NCBI RefSeq assembly: GCF_000797495.1
Contig: NZ_JTGN01000020.1
Location: 48,886-112,885, forward strand
Length of the DNA: 64,000 nucleotides
From: Robinsoniella peoriensis
Lineage (GTDB): Bacteria > Bacillota > Clostridia > Lachnospirales > Lachnospiraceae
Direction of reading: 5' to 3'
The translations under genes and the position numbers were made by a program. The notes below the pieces were generated by a model. That model was not told the DNA's origin and searched no databases. It saw only the letters and a list, made by a program, of their open reading frames with translations. Each line of letters begins with the position of its first letter. Within the stretch, counting starts at the first letter, position 1. Positions 1 to 7,840 of the stretch are shown here, piece by piece.

Positions 1-937
1 CCAGCAAATACCCCAGAATAACGACAAATAAAATGATGACCATAATCAAAAGTATCAAATATTCCATGTTCTGTGTATACAGCTGTTTTTGGCTGTCAAA
101 GGATACTTCCGATACAATCTTCCAGTCATTGATATCAAGCGTGCCATAGATATAGGCATCATTGGTATCCTTACGAAAAATAATGCCTTTGTTATTCTTC
201 GTAATCTGATGGATATCATCCGGAGCGCGCCTGTCCGGCTCGCTGCTTGCGGGAATAGTTTTCCCGTCTGCATCCATCAAAAAGCTCTCTCCCCAGGGCA
301 GCGTGCTTTCTCCCAATGCATCAAACATCTGATCCGTGCAGACTACTGCCAGCACCCCCGTATGTTTCCCCTTCACATCTGTAAACCGCCTCGCCATAAG
401 AATTGACTGACTCTTGCTGTGCCTGCTCTGATAGGTTTCAATAATCTGAAATTCCCTGCTGTCCAACAGACTTTTATACCAGGATGCATTTTGATAATCC
501 TCTTCTAAATAAAACTCTTTATTTTTTACAAACGAATATGTATAACCGCTTTCCGTAAACAGGTAAACCCCGCTGGCATAAGTATTATTCCCAATAAGAT
601 TGCTGCTCACATATTCAAATTTACGGTAGTTGGTAAGCCGCTCCATTGGCGTGGGCTCTCTGCCAGCCCCTTCCTGTTCACAAATGGACAGCATACAGCT
701 GTCATTGTCGTACTGACTGAAAATCAATGAAGTCATAAGATCATTCAGATTCACAAAGGTACTGTTAATACCGGTTACCATTTTTTGTACTTCGTTATCA
801 CTTGCCACTGAAATCTGGCTGTTGTAATACTCCATATTGTGTTTCAGAATCACCCCGAACAATATCAGAATCGGTAAAATTGATATTCCCAGAAGACAAA
901 TTAAAAATTTAAAACGAATGCTTTTTAAAATTTTCAT
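1..937 (-). CDS. Sensor histidine kinase, YesM type, N-terminal part (cut by window edge)
   Basis: Reading on the minus strand from the ATG at 937 gives about 312 codons without a stop up to the window edge. A hydrophobic segment lies near residues 9-31. An extracellular region of about 250 residues looks like a Cache-type sensor. A second membrane segment begins near residue 285, where the window ends. HAMP and kinase domains would lie outside. The gene starts about 50 bases after the MalG-type permease and runs the same way, so it is probably the last or next-to-last gene of sugar operon 1 and senses that operon's substrate. The start has a GGTGG-type ribosome site just upstream. The YesM assignment is inferred from layout and from two complete relatives in this window. 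Confidence 0.75.
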   Translation of the reverse strand, partial: MKILKSIRFKFLICLLGISILPILILFGVILKHNMEYYNSQISVASDNEVQKMVTGINSTFVNLNDLMTSLIFSQYDNDSCMLSICEQEGAGREPTPMERLTNYRKFEYVSSNLIGNNTYASGVYLFTESGYTYSFVKNKEFYLEEDYQNASWYKSLLDSREFQIIETYQSRHSKSQSILMARRFTDVKGKHTGVLAVVCTDQMFDALGESTLPWGESFLMDADGKTIPASSEPDRRAPDDIHQITKNNKGIIFRKDTNDAYIYGTLDINDWKIVSEVSFDSQKQLYTQNMEYLILLIMVIILFVVILGYLL

Positions 938-985
938 TACACCACCTCCAGAAATATTTTACCCAATTAACAGCCAAAACACAAT

Positions 986-1819
986 TCAACCTTTGACAGC
1001 TCCCACCGTCAGTCCGCTTACGAAATACCTCTGCAGGAACATATAAATAATCAAAATTGGAATTGCACTTAAAAAACAGGCAGCAAACAGCATATTCCAC
1101 TGGGTGGCGTTCTCCATGTCACCGATAAAATTCAGCATGGTAAGCGGCAGTGTTTTTTTCTCCGGTGCCGATAAAAACAGCATACCAAAGAAGAAATCGT
1201 TCCAAATCGGCACTCCCTGGGTAATAACGATAGAAGTAAGTGCGGGTTTTGTGAGGGGTGCAACAATTCTGACAAAGGTATATACCGTCCCGGCGCCGTC
1301 AATTCTGGCTGCTTCCTCAAGTACATAGGGAACACCGGACTTGATAAAATTTGTATACAAAAAAATGGAAAACGGCAGAGCCGAAGTTACATACAATGCA
1401 ATTGGGGCAGCAATGGTGTTACCCATATGCAGGGCATTTACAATCCGGTACATTGGTATAATGGACATCTGTGCGGATACAATCATACCTGCAAGGAAAA
1501 AAATCTGAAAAAAGCCTCCCAGCATTCCTTTCAGCCTTGCGATAGCATATCCTGCCATTGCACAAAAAATCACCAGAATAAGTACACTGATTCCCGTTAC
1601 CAGTATACTGTTGCCAAGTGCTCTGAAATAATTCATCTTTCCAAAGGCTACCCCGTAACTTTCCAGACTGAAACTATGGAATAAATTCAGATAAGAGGTA
1701 CTGTCTTTTACTTCCCTGAGGGAGCCCGATAAAGCAATAATCAGAGGCGATAAAAATATTACGAAAAAGACTGCGATTCCCAGCGTCCATAAAATTTCAC
1801 TTTTTGTGTTCTTTTTCAT
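986..1819 (-). CDS. Sugar ABC transporter permease, MalG family (operon 1)
   Basis: A 277-residue inner-membrane protein of the carbohydrate-uptake-1 class, with six predicted membrane spans. The EAA loop that docks the ATPase is visible near residues 165-185 (EEAARIDGAG). The C-terminus ends in the family-typical GLTVGAVKG. Its start codon overlaps the stop of the preceding MalF-type permease by one base (TAATG), which indicates translational coupling. It should form the translocation pore with that partner and receive substrate from the lipoprotein at 2801-4225. No ATPase gene is present in the operon, as is usual where a shared MsmX-like ATPase serves many importers. The substrate cannot be read from the sequence. 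Confidence 0.92.
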   Translation of the reverse strand: MKKNTKSEILWTLGIAVFFVIFLSPLIIALSGSLREVKDSTSYLNLFHSFSLESYGVAFGKMNYFRALGNSILVTGISVLILVIFCAMAGYAIARLKGMLGGFFQIFFLAGMIVSAQMSIIPMYRIVNALHMGNTIAAPIALYVTSALPFSIFLYTNFIKSGVPYVLEEAARIDGAGTVYTFVRIVAPLTKPALTSIVITQGVPIWNDFFFGMLFLSAPEKKTLPLTMLNFIGDMENATQWNMLFAACFLSAIPILIIYMFLQRYFVSGLTVGAVKG

Positions 1820-2694
1820 TATGCTTCCAGCTCCTTTCGTTTCATAATGCGAAGTACAATTACGGAAATAATCAGGATAAATATGAAGGCAACCGCAGCC
1901 AGTGCCTCTGCTTTTCCAAACTGGCTTTCCACAAATGCCATTTTATAAATCGAATACATTAACGTACTGGACGAATTACCCGGTCCCCCTCCCGTAAGGG
2001 CAAATACATAATCAAACGATTTAAAGCCTCCAATCAGACCAAGCATAACATTAATCGTAATCGTATTGGACAGCATTGGAATTTTGACAAAACGGATAGC
2101 CTGCCATCCCGTACATCCATCTATTTTTGCCGATTCAATAACTTCTTCGGAGATATTCTGTAATCCCGCAAGATAAATAATCGTCATGGTACCGGAAGTT
2201 TTCCAGGTTTCCACAAAGGCTGATGCCAAAAGGGAAGTTCCTTTCTGCCCCAACAGATTCGGCACAATATCCAGTCCCAGTTTGTTGAATATTTCTGAGA
2301 TCATACCATAATATGGAGCATAGACATAGCTCCACAAAAATGCTACCACAATGGTGCTAAATAACGCCGGCAGATAAAATACCGTTCGGAAAAATCCCTT
2401 TGCCTTTAACTTCTTATTTAATATTAACGCCAGCGTAAGCGCCTGGATATTTCCATATGTAACTACAAATACGGCATATATTACAGTATTCTTCATAGAG
2501 TTGAACATTGTCCCGTCTTTTAACAGGTACTTAAAGTTATTCAGTCCTATAAATTTATACTCACCCATTCCGCTCCAGTTTGTGACGCCATAGAAAAAGG
2601 ACATCAAAACGGGCAGTATCCAGAATGTGACATACATCAGCAATGCCGGAACGATAAACAGCAATAGCACGTTTCTCTTTTTTTTATCAAACAT
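1819..2694 (-). CDS. Sugar ABC transporter permease, MalF family (operon 1)
   Basis: A 291-residue permease with six membrane spans and the EAA-loop sequence ESAKIDGCTGWQA near residue 200. I chose the ATG at 2694 because GGAGAGG lies just upstream. An in-frame ATG 36 bases earlier would overlap that site. It pairs with the MalG-type protein that follows with a one-base overlap. A strong hairpin separates it from the upstream lipoprotein gene, which probably lets the binding protein be made in excess over the permeases. The family is clear; the sugar is unknown. Confidence 0.92.
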   Translation of the reverse strand: MFDKKKRNVLLLFIVPALLMYVTFWILPVLMSFFYGVTNWSGMGEYKFIGLNNFKYLLKDGTMFNSMKNTVIYAVFVVTYGNIQALTLALILNKKLKAKGFFRTVFYLPALFSTIVVAFLWSYVYAPYYGMISEIFNKLGLDIVPNLLGQKGTSLLASAFVETWKTSGTMTIIYLAGLQNISEEVIESAKIDGCTGWQAIRFVKIPMLSNTITINVMLGLIGGFKSFDYVFALTGGGPGNSSSTLMYSIYKMAFVESQFGKAEALAAVAFIFILIISVIVLRIMKRKELEA

Positions 2695-2741
2695 ACCGCT
2701 TTCCTCTCCAGATTTTAAATTCAACCTCATGTTATAAAACA

Positions 2742-2780
2742 GGGCACTTACAAAAATGAAGATCAGATTTGTAAATGCCC
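2742..2780 (-). promoter_or_regulatory. Intercistronic hairpin between binding protein and permease genes (operon 1)
   Basis: GGGCA-TTACAAA arms repeat in inverted form around a 13-base loop with one mismatch. No long T-run follows, so it is more likely an mRNA-stabilising or partial-attenuation structure than a full terminator. The same arrangement occurs in the two other sugar operons here. Confidence 0.6.
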
Positions 2781-2800
2781 AGAGCGTGTTTCAAAGGGGG

Positions 2801-4225
2801 TTAGTTTCCATTCAGCTCATCAAATTTGTCCTGCATCGCCTGGCAGACATCTTCTGCAGATGCATTTCCCGCAATTACTTCCTGGAATTTTGTGCACATC
2901 ATATCGCTGACACCTTCCGGCCATGCATTGTTCAGGTTGTAGATACTCGGGTCCTCTTTATATTTCTCCAGATACTCTTTTACCAGCGGTCTGGAATCCT
3001 CAATCCCTTCATAACAGGAAATATCGGAACTGGTTTCTACCCATTTTTCAAACAGCGGAGTACCTTCTGTAAACCAGTACTCCAGAACCTGATCAATTGC
3101 TTCCTGGTTTGCGGAGTTTGCGCTGGCAAAAACACCATTGGATGGAGTCAGATTATATACAAAATCTTTTCCTTCATCATTGGACGGAATACAGAACATC
3201 CCTTTATCGAATTCCTCTGCCCCATTTTTATTCAACGCATCGTATCCGAAACTTCCGTCAAATATCATGGCTGCCCTGCCATCTAAGAATGCCTGACGGC
3301 TTTGTTCCTGGGACAGTCCAAGTGAATTTTCGATGATATACCCTTTGTCATATAAAGTTTTATATTTGTCGATGGTATTTACCCAGCAGTCATCCGTAAA
3401 CTTAGTTTCACCGGTGAATAACTGGCTGTCAAAGTCCATATTATCTGCATAAATCTGAGAGGCACCGATCTGGTACACGCCAAACTGTACAACAAAGGAC
3501 TGCTTATCTCCCATGGTAATCGGAGTATAGCCCGCTGCTTTCAGTTTTTCACAGCACTCCAGGAACTGATCCCAATTTTCCGGCATCTGGCTGATACCAG
3601 CCTTTTCAAATGCTGCTTTGTTATACCAGGTGGTCAAAAAACTGGAGCCTAACGGTATCCCGTAGTTTTTGCCATCAAACATATAAGAGTCGGCAATTTC
3701 TTTTTTAAACTTACCCAACTGGGAGAATCCGGACAGATCTTTTACATAACCTGCATCCACCAGATCCTTAGCCTGCAGCCCTGCCCACCAGGTAAAGATA
3801 TCAGGCCCCTGCCCGCTGGCAAACTTTAACCGGACTGTCTGTTTGTACTGATCTGTGGGAAGCTGTTCTACTTCTACATTAATATTCGGATACTTCTCCT
3901 TCACCAGCTCCGGAAGCCAGTCCAGATAAAAATCCTTGTTATCCGTAGTGGGTCTGGTTGTCACCATAAGTGACAGGGTTACAGGCTCTCCGTCCTCAGC
4001 CTCTTTCCGGGTTTCTTCGCTGTCTTTAACATCCCCAGAGTTCTTTGCTGTTTCACCGCTCTCCTTGGTTTCAGCTTTTGTGTCTTCCGTTGATTTTGAG
4101 CTCTTTGCTGCATTTGTAGCTTCCGTTGATTTTGTTCCTTCGGCAGAACTGCTGCCGCCGCCACATGCTGTCATTGATAATACCATTGCCGCTGCCATTA
4201 AAATACTAACTAACTTTTTCTTCAT
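2801..4225 (-). CDS. Extracellular sugar-binding lipoprotein (operon 1)
   Basis: A 474-residue solute-binding protein of family 1 (MalE/UgpB-like). A lipoprotein signal peptide ends at LSMTAC, with Cys21 as the lipid anchor. A Ser/Thr/Lys/Glu-rich linker of about 60 residues follows, which would lift the domain off the membrane. The periplasmic-binding fold then runs to the C-terminus. Tryptophan-rich stretches such as DIFTWWAGLQ are typical of carbohydrate binders. It is the first gene of operon 1 and has a good ribosome site (GGAGGG). Its leader carries a 13-copy tandem repeat and putative activator sites, described separately. The substrate is not deducible. Confidence 0.92.
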   Translation of the reverse strand: MKKKLVSILMAAAMVLSMTACGGGSSSAEGTKSTEATNAAKSSKSTEDTKAETKESGETAKNSGDVKDSEETRKEAEDGEPVTLSLMVTTRPTTDNKDFYLDWLPELVKEKYPNINVEVEQLPTDQYKQTVRLKFASGQGPDIFTWWAGLQAKDLVDAGYVKDLSGFSQLGKFKKEIADSYMFDGKNYGIPLGSSFLTTWYNKAAFEKAGISQMPENWDQFLECCEKLKAAGYTPITMGDKQSFVVQFGVYQIGASQIYADNMDFDSQLFTGETKFTDDCWVNTIDKYKTLYDKGYIIENSLGLSQEQSRQAFLDGRAAMIFDGSFGYDALNKNGAEEFDKGMFCIPSNDEGKDFVYNLTPSNGVFASANSANQEAIDQVLEYWFTEGTPLFEKWVETSSDISCYEGIEDSRPLVKEYLEKYKEDPSIYNLNNAWPEGVSDMMCTKFQEVIAGNASAEDVCQAMQDKFDELNGN

Positions 4226-4256
4226 GTATTCCCTCCTGGTTTTCTGATTCCATTAT

Positions 4257-4420
4257 CTTATTGCATTACCTTATTACATTTTCATATTGCATTATTTTTG
4301 CAATATTTTATTGCATTATTTAATTCATTATTTTATTGCTATATTTTATTGCTTTGTTTATTGCTATATTTTATTGCTTTATTTTATTACTATATTTTAT
4401 TGCTTTATTTTATTGCTTTG
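4257..4420 (-). repeat. 13-bp tandem repeat array, 13 units, in the leader of operon 1
   Basis: On the minus strand the unit is GCAATAAAATAWA. The marker dinucleotide recurs on the plus strand at 4263, 4276, 4289, 4300, 4313, 4325, 4338, 4351, 4363, 4376, 4389, 4402 and 4415. That is a 13-bp period with three slightly short steps. The array sits between the probable promoter and the ribosome site of the lipoprotein gene, so it should be transcribed as an A-rich, weakly structured leader. Confidence 0.85.
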
Positions 4421-4461
4421 GTTTTATTCTTGGTCCCTGCAGGTTTCTTTTTCATGACCAA

Positions 4462-4511
4462 ATCATACCATGAACGGGAGTAACTTTTATATATTAGTTG
4501 GAGTAACTTTT
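4462..4511 (-). promoter_or_regulatory. Probable promoter and activator sites of sugar operon 1
   Basis: A -10-like TATGAT lies at 4467-4462 on the minus strand with no good -35. Two exact 12-base direct repeats (ggagtaactttt on the plus strand) start at 4477 and 4500, 23 bp apart, and cover the -35 zone. This is the pattern expected for an AraC/YesN-type response regulator that replaces a weak -35. The regulator gene is presumably left of the window. Confidence 0.5.
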
Positions 4512-4538
4512 TTATGCAAATTTAATGTCCCTGCCCCC

Positions 4539-4566
4539 TTGTAAAAAATAGTCAATAGCATATAAT
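4539..4566 (+). promoter_or_regulatory. Promoter of the tetR-ABC exporter operon
   Basis: TTGTAA at 4539 and a perfect TATAAT at 4561 are 16 bp apart. Three copies of AGTCAAT (4550, 4583, 4597) lie in and just after the promoter and may be part of an autoregulatory TetR operator. That last point is inference. Confidence 0.5.
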
Positions 4567-4676
4567 TAGGATTAACCAGTCTAGTCAATCCTGCACAGTC
4601 AATCAAATAAAGCAAAAAAATACACTGTGGTACCCATATTTCAAATATTTTAACTATTTAAAGGAGGAGGTTTCCC

Positions 4677-5297
4677 ATGAATGAAATGTTTTTTCGCCTG
4701 CCGGAAGAAAAACAGCAGCGTATTATCAACGCCGGAATTGAAGTGTTTTCCAATCACGAATACAAACGGGCTTCAACAGATGAAATTGCCAGAAAAGCCG
4801 GTATCTCCAAAGGGCTGCTCTTCCACTATTTTCACAATAAGAAAAGTTTTTATCTGTATTTGCTGGAATATACCGTTTCTCTTGTAAAAAATTATATTAT
4901 GGATATGCATTTTGAAGATATCACCGATTTTTTTGAATTGCTTCATTACATGGCCCAAAAGAAGGCAGTTATCCTGGCAAAAACACCTCATATTATGAAT
5001 TTTTTTATTAAGACTTATTATTCCCAAAATGAAACTGTCTCCGGCGAAGTACAGGATAAAATGCAGTCGCAGATTGATACTTCTTTTGAGAAATATTTAA
5101 AAAATATTGATCTGGGTAGGTTTAAAGAAGAGATTGACCCAAAAGAGATTTACCACATGTTAATCTGGATGACGGAGGGCTATATGTATGAAAAAGAACG
5201 GGTTTCGGAAACTGTACTGATACCGGAACTGATGAATCATTACACTATCTGGTCCGATTTATTAAAAAAGGTATCCTATAAGGAGGAGTTCTTATGA
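4677..5297 (+). CDS. TetR family transcriptional regulator
   Basis: A 206-residue protein. The N-terminal helix-turn-helix lies at residues 25-55 (TDEIARKAGISKGLLFHYF), with the usual NKKSFYLYL continuation. The C-terminal part, about 150 residues, is an all-helical ligand-binding and dimerisation domain. A strong site, AAAGGAGGAGG, precedes the ATG. The stop overlaps the start of the ABC ATPase gene by four bases, so regulator and exporter form one operon and the regulator probably represses it until an inducer binds. The inducer is unknown. Confidence 0.93.
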   Translation: MNEMFFRLPEEKQQRIINAGIEVFSNHEYKRASTDEIARKAGISKGLLFHYFHNKKSFYLYLLEYTVSLVKNYIMDMHFEDITDFFELLHYMAQKKAVILAKTPHIMNFFIKTYYSQNETVSGEVQDKMQSQIDTSFEKYLKNIDLGRFKEEIDPKEIYHMLIWMTEGYMYEKERVSETVLIPELMNHYTIWSDLLKKVSYKEEFL

Positions 5298-6175
5298 CGA
5301 AGAACATTATTGAAATCAATAAACTGACAAAGACTTACGGCAAACACCGCGGTATCGAGGATATTACCCTTTCTATACAGGAGGGTGAAATCTTTGGATT
5401 TATTGGTCCTAACGGTGCCGGAAAGTCCACCACGATCCGATGTCTTCTGTCGCTGATTTATCCAACCAGCGGTTCTGCTTCCATCTTTGGCGCCGACTGC
5501 ATCAAAAATGCCAGCGAAATTGCAAAAGAAGTAGGATACCTGCCCAGCGAGGTGTTTTATTATGACAATATGAAGGTAAAAGACCTGCTTAATTACTCTG
5601 CTTCCTTTTATAAAAAGGACTGTAAGAAAAAGATAAGGGAATTATGTGATGTTCTGGAATTGGATACCGGACGCAAGATCGAGGACCTGTCCTTTGGAAA
5701 CCGCAAGAAAGTCGGTATTGTACAGGGATTGTTACATAGTCCTAAATTAATTATTCTGGATGAACCTACCAGTGGGCTGGACCCATTGATGCAGAAGAAA
5801 TTCTTTGATCTGATCCAGGAGGAAAACCGTAATGGTGCCACCGTTTTCTTTTCCTCCCATATCCTGTCAGAGGTTCAGAAAATATGTGACCGTGTGGGCT
5901 TTATAAAAGAAGGAAAACTGATTAAACTAGATACCATGTCATCCTTAAAAGAAGACAGTTATAAAAAGATAGAACTGGAATCCAAAGAAGCACTTAATCC
6001 GGATGTATTTCAAATAAAGGGCCTGTCTAACCTGAAAATAGAAAAACTCCATGCATCCTTTATTTATCGTGGTAATGTTAACCGGATGACGCATCTGTTA
6101 GGCGAACTCTCCCTGCAGGATCTAAGCGTTCAGGAACCGGATCTGGAAGAGATCTTTATGCATTACTATAATTAG
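5294..6175 (+). CDS. ABC exporter ATP-binding protein (BcrA/NatA-like)
   Basis: A 293-residue ATPase. The Walker A motif GPNGAGKST is near residue 38. The signature region reads LSFGNRKK rather than LSGGQ, a variant known in BcrA-like ATPases. Walker B LIILDEPTSGLDP is near residue 150, followed by the H-loop histidine in SSHILSEV. A C-terminal tail of about 80 residues is usual in this export class. It is translationally coupled to tetR and followed 13 bases later by the first of two membrane partners. The likely role is export of a drug, antimicrobial peptide or lipid-like compound. Confidence 0.93.
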   Translation: MTKNIIEINKLTKTYGKHRGIEDITLSIQEGEIFGFIGPNGAGKSTTIRCLLSLIYPTSGSASIFGADCIKNASEIAKEVGYLPSEVFYYDNMKVKDLLNYSASFYKKDCKKKIRELCDVLELDTGRKIEDLSFGNRKKVGIVQGLLHSPKLIILDEPTSGLDPLMQKKFFDLIQEENRNGATVFFSSHILSEVQKICDRVGFIKEGKLIKLDTMSSLKEDSYKKIELESKEALNPDVFQIKGLSNLKIEKLHASFIYRGNVNRMTHLLGELSLQDLSVQEPDLEEIFMHYYN

Positions 6176-6188
6176 GAGGGGGATTTCT

Positions 6189-6983
6189 ATGAACATATTT
6201 ATTCAGGAATTTAAGTGGAATCTTAAGCCCGCACTTATATGGGCATTGTCATTAAGCTGCGCTGGCATATTCTTTATCTGCCTGTATCCTTCTTTTACCG
6301 GGGATATGGAAGCAGTTAATAAACTAATGGAACAATATCCTCCCGAAGTATTAAAGGCTCTTGGTCTGGGACCTGACGGTCTTGGCAGTTTTCACGGTTT
6401 CTACAGCTTTGTGCTGGTGTATGTGATCCTCTGTTCTTCCATTCAGGGTTTGATTTCCGGAATCCAGGTGATTGGCAAAGAAAGTGCACGCAAAACCTGT
6501 GATTTTTTATTTACCAAACCCGTAAGCCGGATCCGTATATTGGCAAATAAATATCTGGCAGTTGTGCTCTGTATTATTATATCCGGATTTATATATTTTG
6601 GTGTGAGTTTCATTTTTGCAAACCAATATGGCGGTGCATTTAACCATAAGATATTCTATCTGCTCTCTTTTGCTGTGATACTGACCGGACTTTTATTTAC
6701 CGCACTGGGATTCTGTATCGGTTGTTTTTTGAAAAAGGCTAAAGCTCCTGTCTTTATTGGAATCGGAGTTGGCGCACTTTGCTTTGGGCTCCAGATGTTA
6801 GCAAATATGTTTGATGAAAGGGCACTGGATTTTATCTCTCCAATGAGCTACATCAATCCCTCTTACATTACATTAAATCAGAAGTATGACTATCCTTTGC
6901 TGATCTGTCTGATCGTGGCTGTTATTTTACTTACACTGCTAGGCTTCTGGCGTTACCAGACAAAAGATATTCACAGTGCTTAA
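6189..6983 (+). CDS. ABC-2 type exporter permease, first of two
   Basis: A 264-residue membrane protein with six predicted spans. The first is at about residues 17-37, followed by a large extracytoplasmic loop and the cytoplasmic segment FLFTKPVSRIRILANKY, characteristic of ABC-2 permeases. It has the same length as, and is clearly paralogous to, the next gene, so the exporter is probably one ATPase dimer with two different permeases. Ribosome site AGGAGGGGG. Confidence 0.9.
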   Translation: MNIFIQEFKWNLKPALIWALSLSCAGIFFICLYPSFTGDMEAVNKLMEQYPPEVLKALGLGPDGLGSFHGFYSFVLVYVILCSSIQGLISGIQVIGKESARKTCDFLFTKPVSRIRILANKYLAVVLCIIISGFIYFGVSFIFANQYGGAFNHKIFYLLSFAVILTGLLFTALGFCIGCFLKKAKAPVFIGIGVGALCFGLQMLANMFDERALDFISPMSYINPSYITLNQKYDYPLLICLIVAVILLTLLGFWRYQTKDIHSA

Positions 6984-7045
6984 AGCGTGTCTGAATGCTT
7001 TGACACTCCATTTTCAATTACTCTCTGGGAAGGAGACCATTTATT

Positions 7046-7840
7046 ATGAATCTATTTATTCGTGAATGTAAATCTAATATAAAAACTTTTTCTTTCTGGT
7101 GCATCGGGATCATTTTTCTGATTATAGCAAGCGCCGGTAAGACAACCTCCATGGTGGGACAAAGCGATGCCGGTGTGAATGAGCTTTTGGAGCAGCTTCC
7201 CAAAAGCGTCCAGACAGTCTTCGGAGTAGGCGTGGTGGATTATTCAACCGCTATCGGAGTTTTTGCAATCGTATTTACTTATATCGCTCTGATCGCCGCA
7301 TTCCATGCAGCTTCCCTGGGTGTCTCCATCTTCGGAAAAGAAGAACGGGATAAGACATTTGAATTTCTGTATGTTAAGTCACGTTCCAGAAATACCATCC
7401 TGGCTGATAAGCTCTGCAGTGCACTCTGCCAGCTGTTTTTACTGAATGCTGTTTCCTTTCTCATCGCCGTTGTAAGTGTGAAGATTATTTTTGATGACAA
7501 TATTGTATCGGATTTTCTGCCAATGATGATCGGATTATTCTTCATCCAGCTTGTTTTCTTTGGATTTGGTTTACTCATGTCCATGCTTTGTGTCCGAATG
7601 AAAACAGCCAGCAATATCTCTATGGGCCTTGTGCTGGTTACATTTTTGATGTCCATTGCTGCTGATTTCAGTGAAAAAATTGAATGGCTGGGTTATCTCA
7701 CACCTTTTAAATATTTTGATGGAAAGGAAGTTCTTACACAGGGGCTTTCGCAGCAGTATATACTGGTCTGTGCCATAGTGGCTCTCCTGTGCATTTCCGC
7801 TTCCTTTATACTTCATCAGCGCAGGGATCTGCACTGTTAA
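7046..7840 (+). CDS. ABC-2 type exporter permease, second of two
   Basis: A 264-residue protein with the same plan as its neighbour. The N-terminal MNLFIRECKSNIK matches that protein's MNIFIQEFKWNLK, and the cytoplasmic FLYVKSRSRNTILADK matches its FLFTKPVSR region. It follows after a 62-base gap with its own ribosome site (GGAAGGAG). The stop codon directly abuts the stop codon of the convergent glycoside hydrolase gene, with no base between and no terminator visible. Confidence 0.9.
   Translation: MNLFIRECKSNIKTFSFWCIGIIFLIIASAGKTTSMVGQSDAGVNELLEQLPKSVQTVFGVGVVDYSTAIGVFAIVFTYIALIAAFHAASLGVSIFGKEERDKTFEFLYVKSRSRNTILADKLCSALCQLFLLNAVSFLIAVVSVKIIFDDNIVSDFLPMMIGLFFIQLVFFGFGLLMSMLCVRMKTASNISMGLVLVTFLMSIAADFSEKIEWLGYLTPFKYFDGKEVLTQGLSQQYILVCAIVALLCISASFILHQRRDLHC

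Noticed and set aside
2781..2798. gagcgtgtttcaaa resembling the MITE/IS end
   Set aside because: Only a short one-sided match inside an operon gap; no second end or body of the element.
4257..4420. Tandem repeats as plasmid-type iterons or an origin
   Set aside because: No replication gene or DnaA boxes nearby, and the array lies in a transcribed leader of a sugar operon.
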